Source of the DNA: Acidobacteriota bacterium
GTDB lineage: Bacteria; Acidobacteriota; Terriglobia; Acidiferrales; UBA7541
Length of the DNA: 35,300 nt
Direction of reading: 5' to 3'
NCBI GenBank assembly: GCA_003224175.1
Contig: QHYQ01000202.1
Coordinates: forward strand, 1-35,300
The notes under the pieces were generated by a model. It was not told the origin of the DNA, ran no database searches, and was given only the letters and a program-made list of their open reading frames with translations. Of the stretch, positions 18,225 to 27,117 are shown piece by piece. Within the stretch, counting starts at the first letter, position 1. Every line of letters begins with the position of its first letter. The position numbers were made by a program, and so were the translations under genes.

Positions 18225-19246
18225 CGCGGTCCCCGATTGCTCGAATGTTGCTGTGGCCCCTGGGCCTGCTTTATGGTGCTGTGATGCGGCTGCGAACGGC
18301 CCTTTACCGGTGCGGGCTCCTGCGCAGCCGGCGGCTTCAGGGTACCGTAATCAGTGTTGGCAACCTGACCGTCGGCGGCACAGGTAAAACGCCGATGGTG
18401 CTCTGGATTGCCGAGCGGCTGGCGACGGAAGGGCATCGTCCCGCCATTCTGACGCGGGGTTATCGGGGCCTCGGTCAACGCGGCGCCGCTCAGACCTCGG
18501 CCGACGAGGTCGCTTTGCTGCGCCAAAGGCTCAACGGCCGGGCTCAGTTTGGCGTAGGCAAAGACCGTTACAAGAATGGCGTTGCCCTGTCGAAAAATGG
18601 CGCAGAATGGTTCATTCTGGATGACGGGTTTCAGCATCTCGAGCTTCAGCGCGACGCTGATATTATCCTGCTCGATGCCACTGATCCGTTTGGAGGTGGG
18701 GCGATCCTGCCTGCCGGGCGCTTGCGAGAGCCACGCTCAGGGCTGGCGCGCGCGGATATCGTGATCATCACGCGGGCGAGCCATGCTCCGGCACTCGAAA
18801 CCGTGGTGCACAGGTTCACGAGCGCTCCCGTATTTTACGCGCAGGCGCGACTAGACACGGTACTCCGAGTGCCCTCGATGATCGAAGTTTTGCCGGAAAG
18901 CGAGCGGCGGCAATGCAAGTTTTTCGCCTTTTGCGGCATCGGAAATCCCGGGGCCTTCTTCGATGACCTGAAAAACTGGGGCTTTTCCGTGGTGGGCGAG
19001 CGCAGCTTTGCCGATCATCATCGCTATTCCAGCGCTGAAATCAGGGATCTGGAGAGCACAGCCACTGCATCCGGCGCGCATGCGCTCATTTGCACCGAGA
19101 AGGATGTGTTCAATTTGCCGCTTTCGCTTGCTGCGGCGCTTCCCGTCTACGCGTGCCGGATTCGCATGGCGCTCAACAATGAAGACGCCTTTTGGACGGC
19201 AGTGCGAGCTGCGGTCAGCCGCACCCAGCCGGTGACGCAAGTATGA
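18221..19246 (+). CDS. lpxK: Tetraacyldisaccharide 4'-kinase
   Basis: GTVISVGNLTVGGTGKTPMVLWIAERL, LTRGYRG, DEVALLRQRL, ILDDGFQHLELQRDADIILLDATDPFGGGAILPAGRLREP. GTG start overlaps waaA stop (GTGA). Confidence 0.94.
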   Translation: MTRSPIARMLLWPLGLLYGAVMRLRTALYRCGLLRSRRLQGTVISVGNLTVGGTGKTPMVLWIAERLATEGHRPAILTRGYRGLGQRGAAQTSADEVALLRQRLNGRAQFGVGKDRYKNGVALSKNGAEWFILDDGFQHLELQRDADIILLDATDPFGGGAILPAGRLREPRSGLARADIVIITRASHAPALETVVHRFTSAPVFYAQARLDTVLRVPSMIEVLPESERRQCKFFAFCGIGNPGAFFDDLKNWGFSVVGERSFADHHRYSSAEIRDLESTATASGAHALICTEKDVFNLPLSLAAALPVYACRIRMALNNEDAFWTAVRAAVSRTQPVTQV

Positions 19247-20316
19247 AAATCCTAGTTCGGGCGACAAATTGGGTAGGCGACGCGGTTATGTCCATTCCCG
19301 CGCTTCGAGCGATCCGCGGCCGCTGGCCAGACGCCGAAATCATGATCCTCGCGCGCCCCTGGGTGGCGGATTTATATCGCGAACAAGGTTATGCCGATCG
19401 CATCCTTGTTTACGACAATAAGAACAAACATAAAGGCTTTTGGGGGCGGGAATGGCTGGCCCATGCGCTTCGCCGGGAGAAATTCGATGTAGCGGTGCTC
19501 TTCCAAAATGCCTTCGACGCGGCTTGGATAGCCTGGCGCGCCCGGATACCCGAGCGCATCGGCTACGCGCAACATGGGCGAAGCTGGTTATTGACTCGAG
19601 CCATTCCCACTCCGGTGAAAGGCGAAGCCCCGGATCACGAGGCCTACGATTACCTGGAACTGCTCCGCCGAGCCGGATGGCTCGAGCGTTTGCCCCGAAT
19701 CGATGAGATCACTATCGCTGTCCCTGAGGAAGATCGGAAGAAAGCGCTGGAGCGCCTTTTTGCCGCAGGGGTGCGCAAAAATGCTGTCCGAATTGCCTTA
19801 GCTTCTGGTGCGACTTACGGTTCCGCGAAGTGCTGGGAACCGGAACGCTTCGCGGAACTCGCCGACCGGCTGATTGTGGCGTTCGATGCGGATGTGATAC
19901 TTTTCGGCGCGCCTCAAGAAAGTGGGATGGCGACGCGCATCGCTGGCTCGATGCGCAACCGTGTCTGCAATCTGGTCGGTGCCACCCCAATCGGCGAACT
20001 TCCGGCGCTGCTTTCCGCCTGCAGCTTGTTCATCGGCAATGATTCTGGAGCGATGCACGTCGCCGGCGCGGTAGGAGTTCCGGTCATCGGCATATTCGGC
20101 CCCACGGATCCCGAAGGCACTCGGGCCTTCACGCCGCAATTCACCCTGATTCGCGAGCCAGTGAATTGCAGTCCCTGTTTTCTCCGCAAATGCCCCATTG
20201 ACCATCGTTGCATGACGCGCATCTCCGTCGAGCGCGTCTTTGAAGCCGCCCGCTTTTCGCTCGCGTCCGGTGGCCGCGTAAAAAGCTCGACTGTCTGGAG
20301 TCAAGGTCTTGCCTGA
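19243..20316 (+). CDS. waaF: ADP-heptose:LPS heptosyltransferase II
   Basis: MKILVRATNWVGDAVMSIPALRAIRGRWPDAEI, RIGYAQHGRSWLLTRAIP, FIGNDSGAMHVAGAVGVPVIGIFGPTDPEGTRAF, CSPCFLRKCPIDHRCMTRI. ATGA overlap with lpxK. Confidence 0.95.
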   Translation: MKILVRATNWVGDAVMSIPALRAIRGRWPDAEIMILARPWVADLYREQGYADRILVYDNKNKHKGFWGREWLAHALRREKFDVAVLFQNAFDAAWIAWRARIPERIGYAQHGRSWLLTRAIPTPVKGEAPDHEAYDYLELLRRAGWLERLPRIDEITIAVPEEDRKKALERLFAAGVRKNAVRIALASGATYGSAKCWEPERFAELADRLIVAFDADVILFGAPQESGMATRIAGSMRNRVCNLVGATPIGELPALLSACSLFIGNDSGAMHVAGAVGVPVIGIFGPTDPEGTRAFTPQFTLIREPVNCSPCFLRKCPIDHRCMTRISVERVFEAARFSLASGGRVKSSTVWSQGLA

Positions 20317-20878
20317 AGCGAAGGGTTTGCGGCCGGCGGTGTTCCTGGATCGCGACGGTACTATTTGCGAAGAGATGGGTTATCTCAATCATTTGAGCCG
20401 GCTGCATATCTTTCCGTTCACTGCTCCGGCAATCAGCAAGTTGAATAAGGCGGGCTTGCCGGTGATCGTGGTCACCAATCAATCGGGTGTCTCCCGGCGG
20501 ATTTTTCCGGAGTCGCTGGTGGCTCAAATTCACGACCGCATCAGCCAGGAATTGTCCGGCGCTGGGGCTCGTATCGACGGCTACTACTATTGCGCGCACA
20601 CCAGCCAGGACGACTGTTCCTGCCGCAAGCCTTTGGCGGGATTGCTGGAACGGGCGGCCCGGGAGCACGGCCTGCGCCTCGAAAGTTCCTTCGTCGTGGG
20701 GGATCGTTATGCTGACGTCGAGCTGGCTCACGGCGTGGGTGGGCGCGGGGTGTTGGTTATGACGGGCTATGGCCGCGGCGAATATGAGTTGCACCGGCGG
20801 GAGTGGCCGCGCCAGCCCGATTCGGTGGTGGAGGACCTTTCGGAAGCCGTCGACGCGATCCTCGAGGAAGTCAGGTGA
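20309..20878 (+). CDS. gmhB: D-glycero-D-manno-heptose 1,7-bisphosphate phosphatase
   Basis: AVFLDRDGTICEEMGYL, VIVVTNQSGVSRRIF, CSCRKPLAGLLERAA, VVGDRYADVELAHGVG; TTG start overlapping waaF end. Confidence 0.9.
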   Translation: MPEAKGLRPAVFLDRDGTICEEMGYLNHLSRLHIFPFTAPAISKLNKAGLPVIVVTNQSGVSRRIFPESLVAQIHDRISQELSGAGARIDGYYYCAHTSQDDCSCRKPLAGLLERAAREHGLRLESSFVVGDRYADVELAHGVGGRGVLVMTGYGRGEYELHRREWPRQPDSVVEDLSEAVDAILEEVR

Positions 20879-21933
20879 CCGGGGAGCGCGGCACAGAAGT
20901 GGCGCGGCTGATCGGTATCATCGAGCAGTTTCCCCGGCAGACCATTTTGGTCTTAGGCGATTTCGTCGCCGATGAATTCGTCTTCGGTGAAATCTCCCGG
21001 GTATCCCGGGAGGCGCCCGTGCTCATCCTGCGGCGCAGGGAAATGCATATCTTGCCCGGAGGGGGCGCTAATGCGGTCAATAATCTGGCGGACCTCGGCG
21101 CGCGAGTGCAACCGGTAGCCACTCTGGGGGACGATGCCGCGGGCAATGCGTTAGCGGAATATTTCCGTAAGAAGAGAGTCGATCCTTCGGGGTTCGTCCG
21201 CAAGAACGGCTGGACAACTCCTGCAAAGACGCGCTTCCTTGCCGGCTGGCCGCACACTGCGCAGCAGCAGGTGTTACGAGTCGACCGCGAGCCGGACGGA
21301 TTAGGTGAGGGCACCATCGAAGCGCTTGTCCGCAAGGCGCGTGACAGGATGGCCGACGTTTCCGCAGTTCTCATCTCCGACTATGGATATGGCTCGGCCA
21401 CGCCGGAGGTCGTGGCGAGTATTCGCGGCCGCCGCCGATGGGCACGCCCCGCAACACTGGACTCCCGGTATCGCCTTCACGCATACACAAGACTCGATTT
21501 GACGGCGGCGACGCCCAATGAGGCAGAAATCGAGGCTGCCCACAATGAGCAGATCGGAGGAGACGCGTCCAGGCTGGATGGTTTTGCGCGGCGTACCATG
21601 GCGCGGCTGAATCTGAGTGCCCTGGTGGTCACCCGTGGGCGGCACGGTATGACTGTCTTCGAACGGGGGCGCATGCCGCAGCCACTCGCCGTTTTTGGCG
21701 GCGATCAGGCGGTTGATGTGACCGGCGCGGGAGACACGGTGATTGCGGCGTTCACGCTGGCCCTGGCGGCGGGCGCAACGGTGCTGCAAGCCGCACGGAT
21801 TGCTAATTATGCTGGAGGCATCGTGGTCATGAAGCGCGGTACGGCCACGGTTACGCGCGACGAACTTGTAGCGGCGATTCGATCCGATGCGAACCAGGAA
21901 TGCGCAGAGCCCGGCCATGGACACCCGAAATAA
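20875..21933 (+). CDS. D-glycero-beta-D-manno-heptose-7-phosphate kinase (HldE kinase domain, stand-alone)
   Basis: ILVLGDFVADEFVFGEISRVSREAPVLIL, LPGGGANAVNNLADLGARVQPVATLGDD, VDVTGAGDTVIAAFTLALAAGA; GTG start at 20875 overlaps gmhB stop. Confidence 0.92.
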   Translation: MTGERGTEVARLIGIIEQFPRQTILVLGDFVADEFVFGEISRVSREAPVLILRRREMHILPGGGANAVNNLADLGARVQPVATLGDDAAGNALAEYFRKKRVDPSGFVRKNGWTTPAKTRFLAGWPHTAQQQVLRVDREPDGLGEGTIEALVRKARDRMADVSAVLISDYGYGSATPEVVASIRGRRRWARPATLDSRYRLHAYTRLDLTAATPNEAEIEAAHNEQIGGDASRLDGFARRTMARLNLSALVVTRGRHGMTVFERGRMPQPLAVFGGDQAVDVTGAGDTVIAAFTLALAAGATVLQAARIANYAGGIVVMKRGTATVTRDELVAAIRSDANQECAEPGHGHPK

Positions 21934-22405
21934 AATTCTGCCGCTCGAGTCGTTGGCCCTCAAGCTTCGCGAGCACAAAAATCGTGGAGAGCGGATCGTG
22001 CTGGCCAATGGCTGCTTCGATGTGCTGCACGTCGGGCATGCCCGCTACCTAGAAGGGGCGCGTCGTGAAGGGGACGTGCTCGTCGTGGCCGTCAACTCCG
22101 ACGACGGCGTCCGATCATTGAAGGGCGAGGGCCGCCCGATACTTTCCGCCGAAGCGCGCGCACGTCTCGTTGCCGGTCTTGCCGCCGTCAGTTACGTGGT
22201 GGTATTCGAAGAGCCCGACGTGACGCGCTTGCTTTCGATCCTGCGACCGAACGTGCACGCAAAGGGAACCGATTACACCACCGAAACCGTACCCGAGCGC
22301 GAGACCGCCCAGCGTCTCGGCGTGCGCATCGCCATCGTGGGTGATCCCAAGCGGCACTCCACGCGCGATCTGCTGGCGCGACTCCGCACGCTCTCTCATG
22401 CATAA
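21917..22405 (+). CDS. D-glycero-beta-D-manno-heptose 1-phosphate adenylyltransferase (HldE nucleotidyltransferase domain, stand-alone)
   Basis: RIVLANGCFDVLHVGHARYLEGARREGDVLVVAVNSDDGVRSLKGEGRPIL nucleotidyltransferase signature; overlaps kinase ORF by 17 nt. Confidence 0.93.
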   Translation: MDTRNKILPLESLALKLREHKNRGERIVLANGCFDVLHVGHARYLEGARREGDVLVVAVNSDDGVRSLKGEGRPILSAEARARLVAGLAAVSYVVVFEEPDVTRLLSILRPNVHAKGTDYTTETVPERETAQRLGVRIAIVGDPKRHSTRDLLARLRTLSHA

Positions 22406-22468
22406 AAAATCGCTGTCGCAGCTTCGTAGATGGGTCGCTGCCTCCGAGCGAGGAAGCGGCCTGGAGGC

Positions 22469-23017
22469 ATGAACGTTCCGGGGCCGGCCTGGGCACGCTG
22501 GCGTGCGCCTCTGGGTTATCCCACCGCGGCGCTCTGCCTCTGGCTGGCTCGCCCCACATTTCGCTCGATTCTCATTGGCTCTGTTCTTACGGCGCTGGGT
22601 TTGCTGATACGCGCGGCTGCCGCCGGGCACTTGCGTAAGCGTGAAGCGCTCGCGCACACGGGCCCCTACGCGCGCACGCGAAATCCCTTGTATTTTGGCA
22701 GCGCCCTGATTGCCGGGGGATTTGCCTTAGCCGGCCGCTCCTGGCTCGCAGGCGCTCTGGTGGCGCTCTATTTCGGCGTTTTTTACGCCCAGGTAATGCG
22801 CCGGGAAGAATCGGAGCTCCGCGAACAATATGGCAAGGCGTTCGATGATTACGCGGCTCGCGTGCCGCTATTCTGGCCGAGACTCCGCGTGAAGACTTCG
22901 GCAAATGGCACGCAGTTTTCCTTCACGCAGTATATGCGCAATCGTGAATACTGCGCCGCCATCGGAGCCGCGATCACGATTGTGGTGCTCTCGGCCCTGG
23001 CCGCTTGGCGGAGATAG
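22469..23017 (+). CDS. Isoprenylcysteine carboxyl methyltransferase family integral membrane protein
   Basis: GHLRKREALAHTGPYARTRNPLYFGSALIAGGFALAGRSW...REESELREQYGKAFDDYAARVPLFWPR (ICMT/PEMT-like signature). Confidence 0.85.
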   Translation: MNVPGPAWARWRAPLGYPTAALCLWLARPTFRSILIGSVLTALGLLIRAAAAGHLRKREALAHTGPYARTRNPLYFGSALIAGGFALAGRSWLAGALVALYFGVFYAQVMRREESELREQYGKAFDDYAARVPLFWPRLRVKTSANGTQFSFTQYMRNREYCAAIGAAITIVVLSALAAWRR

Positions 23018-23026
23018 CGATACGAA

Positions 23027-23299
23027 TTACTGCAGGCGGTAGACTTCGCTAATCAGGCGACGGAATTGGGGCCGGTAAAGCAGGTCATACACTTCGCCCT
23101 TGCCTGGAAACAGTGCTTCCGCCAGTCTCCGCGCCGAGGCGGCAATCTCCTGCGCCTCCTCATAAGGCAAGTTGCCCTGCGCGATGATGCTCAAAGAAAG
23201 ATTGACCACAATGCGCAGGCGGCGCACCCGTCTTGATTCTTCGTCAATTTCTGCCTTGCTTGGAGAAACTGGCTGAATGGAATTCATGAACCCTTCCAA
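23027..23299 (-). CDS. Small conserved-looking hypothetical protein
   Basis: 90-aa ORF rich in charged helix-forming residues (LRIVVNLSLSIIAQGNLPYEEAQEIAASARRLAEALFPGKGEVYDLLYRPQFRRLISEVYRL); non-overlapping with other genes. Confidence 0.6.
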   Translation of the reverse strand: MEGFMNSIQPVSPSKAEIDEESRRVRRLRIVVNLSLSIIAQGNLPYEEAQEIAASARRLAEALFPGKGEVYDLLYRPQFRRLISEVYRLQ

Positions 23300-23383
23300 A
23301 AGATTATAGTGACTGCCCTAACTTGCAGCAAGAAAGCTCTCCCGAGCTTGTTTCACACCTGCAAATTAGATTCCTGACCAGGA

Positions 23384-24775
23384 CTAGAAGGCCGGCCCTT
23401 CTGCAGGGGATGCGGCGGAGGAGGAGAGTTCCGAGCAGGGATTCGCGCAACTGAGGAACGAGTGAACGTTCATCGACTGGCCGTCCGTCGTGATGGTGAC
23501 GGCGCCATCTCGATCTGTGCGAAACAGACGCGTTCCTTGAGCGAGGATTCGCTCGGTTGTTTCTGGGTTCGGATCACCATAAGCGTTCGCCTCGCCCACA
23601 GATATAGCGGCCACCACCGGGTGAACGGCCTCTAGAAACGCGGGAGTGCTTGAAGTTCTTCCGCCATGGTGCGGAACTTTTAGGAACTTCGCGGCGAGTT
23701 CATCGCCATCAGCCAATATGCTGCGCTCCACAGCGCGTTCGATATCTCCGGTCAGCAGAAATGAATCCTGGCCATCCTGAAGACGCAAGACAACGGAATC
23801 ATCGTTGCGCGCGCGTGCCGGATCGCTTGAGTCTGGCCAGAGAACGCTCACGCGCACGCCGGCCCAATCGAAATGCTCGCCTCTGAGGCGATGGATCACA
23901 GCCACGCCCTTCGCCTTGGCTTCTGCGAGCACATGGCGATAGCCAGCGGCATCCTCATCTCGTCCCACCCAAAGTTCGCCGACGCGAAAATTTCGCAGCA
24001 CCGCAGGCATCCCGCCGAGATGATCTTCATGCGCATGCGTCATCACGATCGTATCGATGCGTTTGAGTCCGCGAGACCAGAGGAATGGCGAGACGACATC
24101 TTCGCCCACGTCGAGCCCCGGCCTCATCCCGCGCACATAATTGGCGCCGGGCAGACCTCCGGCATCCACGAGCATGGTGCGACCGTCGGGGAAAGTCACA
24201 AAAATGGAGTCGCCCTGCCCCACGTCCAGGACGGTCACTTCGAGGCGCCCACGCTGAAATCGAGCGGAAAAAGGATAGATAACGATCAGCGCTGCGCATA
24301 CGAGCACAAACGCGAGCCCGATGCCGGAGGCCCGTTTCCTGTTCATCATAATCGCCGCCCCTAAAACCAGCGCGGCTGCGAAAAACCCGGCGAGCAAGGC
24401 CGTGGGCGGCGATGGAACCCGCATGGAAGAGGAGCGAAGTTGCGCGAACCAATGGGGGATGCCGCCAGCGCCCCGATCAAAAAGCTCAGCATGCGTCCGA
24501 GAATGATCCCGAGGCCCCTCCACACTGCGCCCAGTGCGAGTGATGCGAACCCAAACGGCACGATGATCGCGGTGAGCAGCACCGCAGGAATGTTTGCGAC
24601 CGGCGCGATAAAAGAGACTCGGTGAAAATCCCGGGCCATCAGTGGAAGCATGCCGATCTGCAGGGCGACCGAGAGCACCGCCAATTCCCACAACCGAAGG
24701 CCAACGCGACAAGGGAACACGACAAGCTGGTCGGAATAGCCGGTCAGTTTCGATGGCACTAAGGAGCGCAGCCAC
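23384..24775 (-). CDS. comEC: ComEC/Rec2 DNA-uptake protein, C-terminal metallo-beta-lactamase part (separated by frameshift; genuine coding begins at about 24455)
   Basis: RLEVTVLDVGQGDSIFVTFPDGRTMLVDAGG, DTIVMTHAHEDHLGGMPAVL, LTGDIE, LKVPHHGGRTSSTPAFLEAVHP. Confidence 0.9.
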   Translation of the reverse strand: MAALLSAIETDRLFRPACRVPLSRWPSVVGIGGALGRPADRHASTDGPGFSPSLFYRAGRKHSCGAAHRDHRAVWVRITRTGRSVEGPRDHSRTHAELFDRGAGGIPHWFAQLRSSSMRVPSPPTALLAGFFAAALVLGAAIMMNRKRASGIGLAFVLVCAALIVIYPFSARFQRGRLEVTVLDVGQGDSIFVTFPDGRTMLVDAGGLPGANYVRGMRPGLDVGEDVVSPFLWSRGLKRIDTIVMTHAHEDHLGGMPAVLRNFRVGELWVGRDEDAAGYRHVLAEAKAKGVAVIHRLRGEHFDWAGVRVSVLWPDSSDPARARNDDSVVLRLQDGQDSFLLTGDIERAVERSILADGDELAAKFLKVPHHGGRTSSTPAFLEAVHPVVAAISVGEANAYGDPNPETTERILAQGTRLFRTDRDGAVTITTDGQSMNVHSFLSCANPCSELSSSAASPAEGPAF

Positions 24776-26037
24776 GCGGACGCGGATCGAAGATCAAGCC
24801 GAAATTCCGCGGCCCTTGGCGCGTGGCTGCCGTCGCGCGTCACGTCGCCGAGATGTTCGAGAGCGCGACGATAAGGTTCTGCCGTTCGTTCCAGCAGCGG
24901 CTGTGCGATGGCGGCGATAATTCCGGCCGCAAGGAAAGAGAGCTGGAAGCTGGCCTGAGCGATCTCCGACGGCCGGAACAGGAGAATTGCAACAGCGGCC
25001 AGGCTGACCGTGTTGAGCAGGGCCACACGGCGATAGAGCACAAGGGCGAGCAAATAAATGATCGCCATCAATGCGGCGCGAATAATGGGCGGCCGATCTT
25101 CGATAATCGCGATGTAAAAACCCAGAACCGCAATCGTCACCAATGCCCTCGCAGCGATCGGCAGACGTATTTTTTTTCCCGCCCAGAAAAAGAATGCTGC
25201 GAGAACGCCGACGTGCAAGCCGGCCACAACGAGAACGTGGAACGCCCCTGTCTCACGAAAGGATTCTGCCTGTTGCGAATCGACGAAACTGCGATCGCCC
25301 AGCAGCATGGCTCGCGCAATTGCCGCGCGATCTTCGGCTGGCGAAAGCATAGCCTCCACGTCATTCAGCAAGCGCCCGCGCAAGCGAGCCAGATAATGAG
25401 AGAGTTTTGGCGCCCGCCCCGGCAACTCTTGCATCAGAGCCGGATTCCGCAGTGTTGCGGCGAGGTCGATCCCTTGTTGCTGGAGCGCCCCGCGATAATC
25501 AAAGGCTCCGGGATCGCCAAAATTTCGCACGAGTCTCGCCCGAGCCAAGACTTCGAGGCGTTCGCCGGCACGAACCGGCGCCGGATTTCCCGGTACGCGC
25601 CCGTCAAAAAAATAGGTCACCCGCAAGCCGCCGTGCGCGCCTCGCCATTCGCCCGCTGTCTGCACCTCCTCGAGATCTATTTGGTAGCGAATGCCCCAGG
25701 GCAGGCGTAAAGGATCCTCCCGCAGAATCCCTCGCCAGCGCAGCGGCTCGTCTAGATCCAATTGGCCGCTGCCTGCCAGATTCGTGACTTGATTTGCCGG
25801 TATCGCCCTTCGCTCGATTTGCGCGACCCCAGCGCCGAGAAAGAACCATGCAAGCAGGCCGGCGGTCCAGGCGAGGTCCGCCCGGCGGAGTTTCAGCAGC
25901 CCGAAGCCCGCGAGCATGGAGCCCAGCCCGATTCCTAGCGACAGGTCGACGCCAAACTTAACATACGCAGCAATCGGAGACGCCGCGAGGACTCCTGCGG
26001 CAACGAAGATCGCGATCAGCAGGGCAGGAAGCTTCAT
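24361..26037 (-). CDS. comEC: ComEC/Rec2 DNA-uptake protein, N-terminal DUF4131 and competence membrane domain (frame lost at about 24455)
   Basis: LLGDRSFVDSQQAESFRETGAFHVLVVAGLHVGVLAAFFFW, EDRPPIIRAALMAIIYLLALVLYRR, PSEIAQASFQLSFLAAGIIAAIAQPL. Continues into the -strand C-terminal frame if one C is added to a C5 run. Confidence 0.9.
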   Translation of the reverse strand: MKLPALLIAIFVAAGVLAASPIAAYVKFGVDLSLGIGLGSMLAGFGLLKLRRADLAWTAGLLAWFFLGAGVAQIERRAIPANQVTNLAGSGQLDLDEPLRWRGILREDPLRLPWGIRYQIDLEEVQTAGEWRGAHGGLRVTYFFDGRVPGNPAPVRAGERLEVLARARLVRNFGDPGAFDYRGALQQQGIDLAATLRNPALMQELPGRAPKLSHYLARLRGRLLNDVEAMLSPAEDRAAIARAMLLGDRSFVDSQQAESFRETGAFHVLVVAGLHVGVLAAFFFWAGKKIRLPIAARALVTIAVLGFYIAIIEDRPPIIRAALMAIIYLLALVLYRRVALLNTVSLAAVAILLFRPSEIAQASFQLSFLAAGIIAAIAQPLLERTAEPYRRALEHLGDVTRDGSHAPRAAEFRLDLRSASAWLRSLVPSKLTGYSDQLVVFPCRVGLRLWELAVLSVALQIGMLPLMARDFHRVSFIAPVANIPAVLLTAIIVPFGFASLALGAVWRGLGIILGRMLSFLIGALAASPIGSRNFAPLPCGFHRRPRPCSPGFSQPRWF

Positions 26038-26056
26038 GCGCGACGCGAGAGTCGCA

Positions 26057-27106
26057 CTAGGGCCTCGATATGATAAGTCCGAGAAAGGCTTCCACCGTCG
26101 TATGCCGCCAATTTGGCGAAGCCGCGCCGCTCGCTTGAAGATTGGCTTCGAGGTCGCGAACCGCGGCGATATTCGATTCCACAGCGATTAGCCGTTCAAA
26201 TCGATTCGCGAGCGGCACGCTGAAAAGACCGACGCCCGCGAAAAGGTCTAGGGCTAGCTTCCCTCGCCTCTCACCGATGACACTGCGCACGAGATCATCC
26301 AGCACGAAGCGGTTCACCTGAAAGAAAGAGAGATGTCCGATGCGATAGTTATGGTCCCCGACGCGATAATTGATGTGACCCGGCCCCGAAAGCTCAAAGC
26401 GATCCGTGTGGCGATCCTGGGTTAAGAGCGTATCAACCGAGGGCAGTGCCGAGCGGAGCAACTCCGCCGTTTCTGCAGCAGCGCCGTTCGCGGCGTCCAA
26501 CGCCACATTCAGAAGTAGCCTGGCGTCGTCCTGATCGGCAAAAACTTCGATCTCGCGCACGCTCGCCGTCAGCTTGCCTGACTGCAACAAATTTACAATA
26601 GCGCCGAGAGCCTCATTCAAGCGCGGCGAGGCAATCGGACATTGCCGGATGGCGCAGAGCTTTTGCGAGCCGGCCTGGAAATAGCCGATTTCAGGCGAGC
26701 CGCCTTCGACGCTCGCAATTTTCCACTGAACGCGATTGCGATAACCAAAAGGCGGAGACGCATGCGGCTCGATCGGCCCCTCCCAATGCAGCCGGCCCAG
26801 CCGCGAAAGCGTTTCGCGCAGAATTTCGGCCTTGTAGCGGAGCTGCAATTCGTAGGGAATATGCTGATAGTCGCATCCCCCGCATACGCCAAAGTAGGGG
26901 CATGCCGCGGCCGCGCGATCGGCGGAAGGCGTCCTGATCTGCGCCACCCGGCCGCGAATGAATTTCTTTCGCCTCTCCACCGGCTCGATGGATACGTTCT
27001 CATCCGGCAGGACGAAAGGAGCAAACACAGTGTGGCCCTCGTGGTGCGCAAGGCCCTCGCCTCCATAGACCAACTTTTCAATTCGCACTTCGATCGGATC
27101 TGGCAT
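26057..27106 (-). CDS. TrmA/RumA-family RNA (uracil-5-)-methyltransferase with apparent deletion of the C-terminal catalytic block
   Basis: TRAM-like N-terminus (VEIRIEKLVYGGEGLAHHEGHTVFAPFVLPDENV-type), CPYFGVCGGCDYQHIPYELQLRYKAEILRETL cluster-type Cys, YRNRVQWKI, FFQVNRFVLDDLV, ALDLFAGVGLFSVPLA. DPPR and SCDP motifs absent. Confidence 0.88.
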   Translation of the reverse strand: MPDPIEVRIEKLVYGGEGLAHHEGHTVFAPFVLPDENVSIEPVERRKKFIRGRVAQIRTPSADRAAAACPYFGVCGGCDYQHIPYELQLRYKAEILRETLSRLGRLHWEGPIEPHASPPFGYRNRVQWKIASVEGGSPEIGYFQAGSQKLCAIRQCPIASPRLNEALGAIVNLLQSGKLTASVREIEVFADQDDARLLLNVALDAANGAAAETAELLRSALPSVDTLLTQDRHTDRFELSGPGHINYRVGDHNYRIGHLSFFQVNRFVLDDLVRSVIGERRGKLALDLFAGVGLFSVPLANRFERLIAVESNIAAVRDLEANLQASGAASPNWRHTTVEAFLGLIISRP

Positions 27107-27117
27107 GAGAATTCGTT

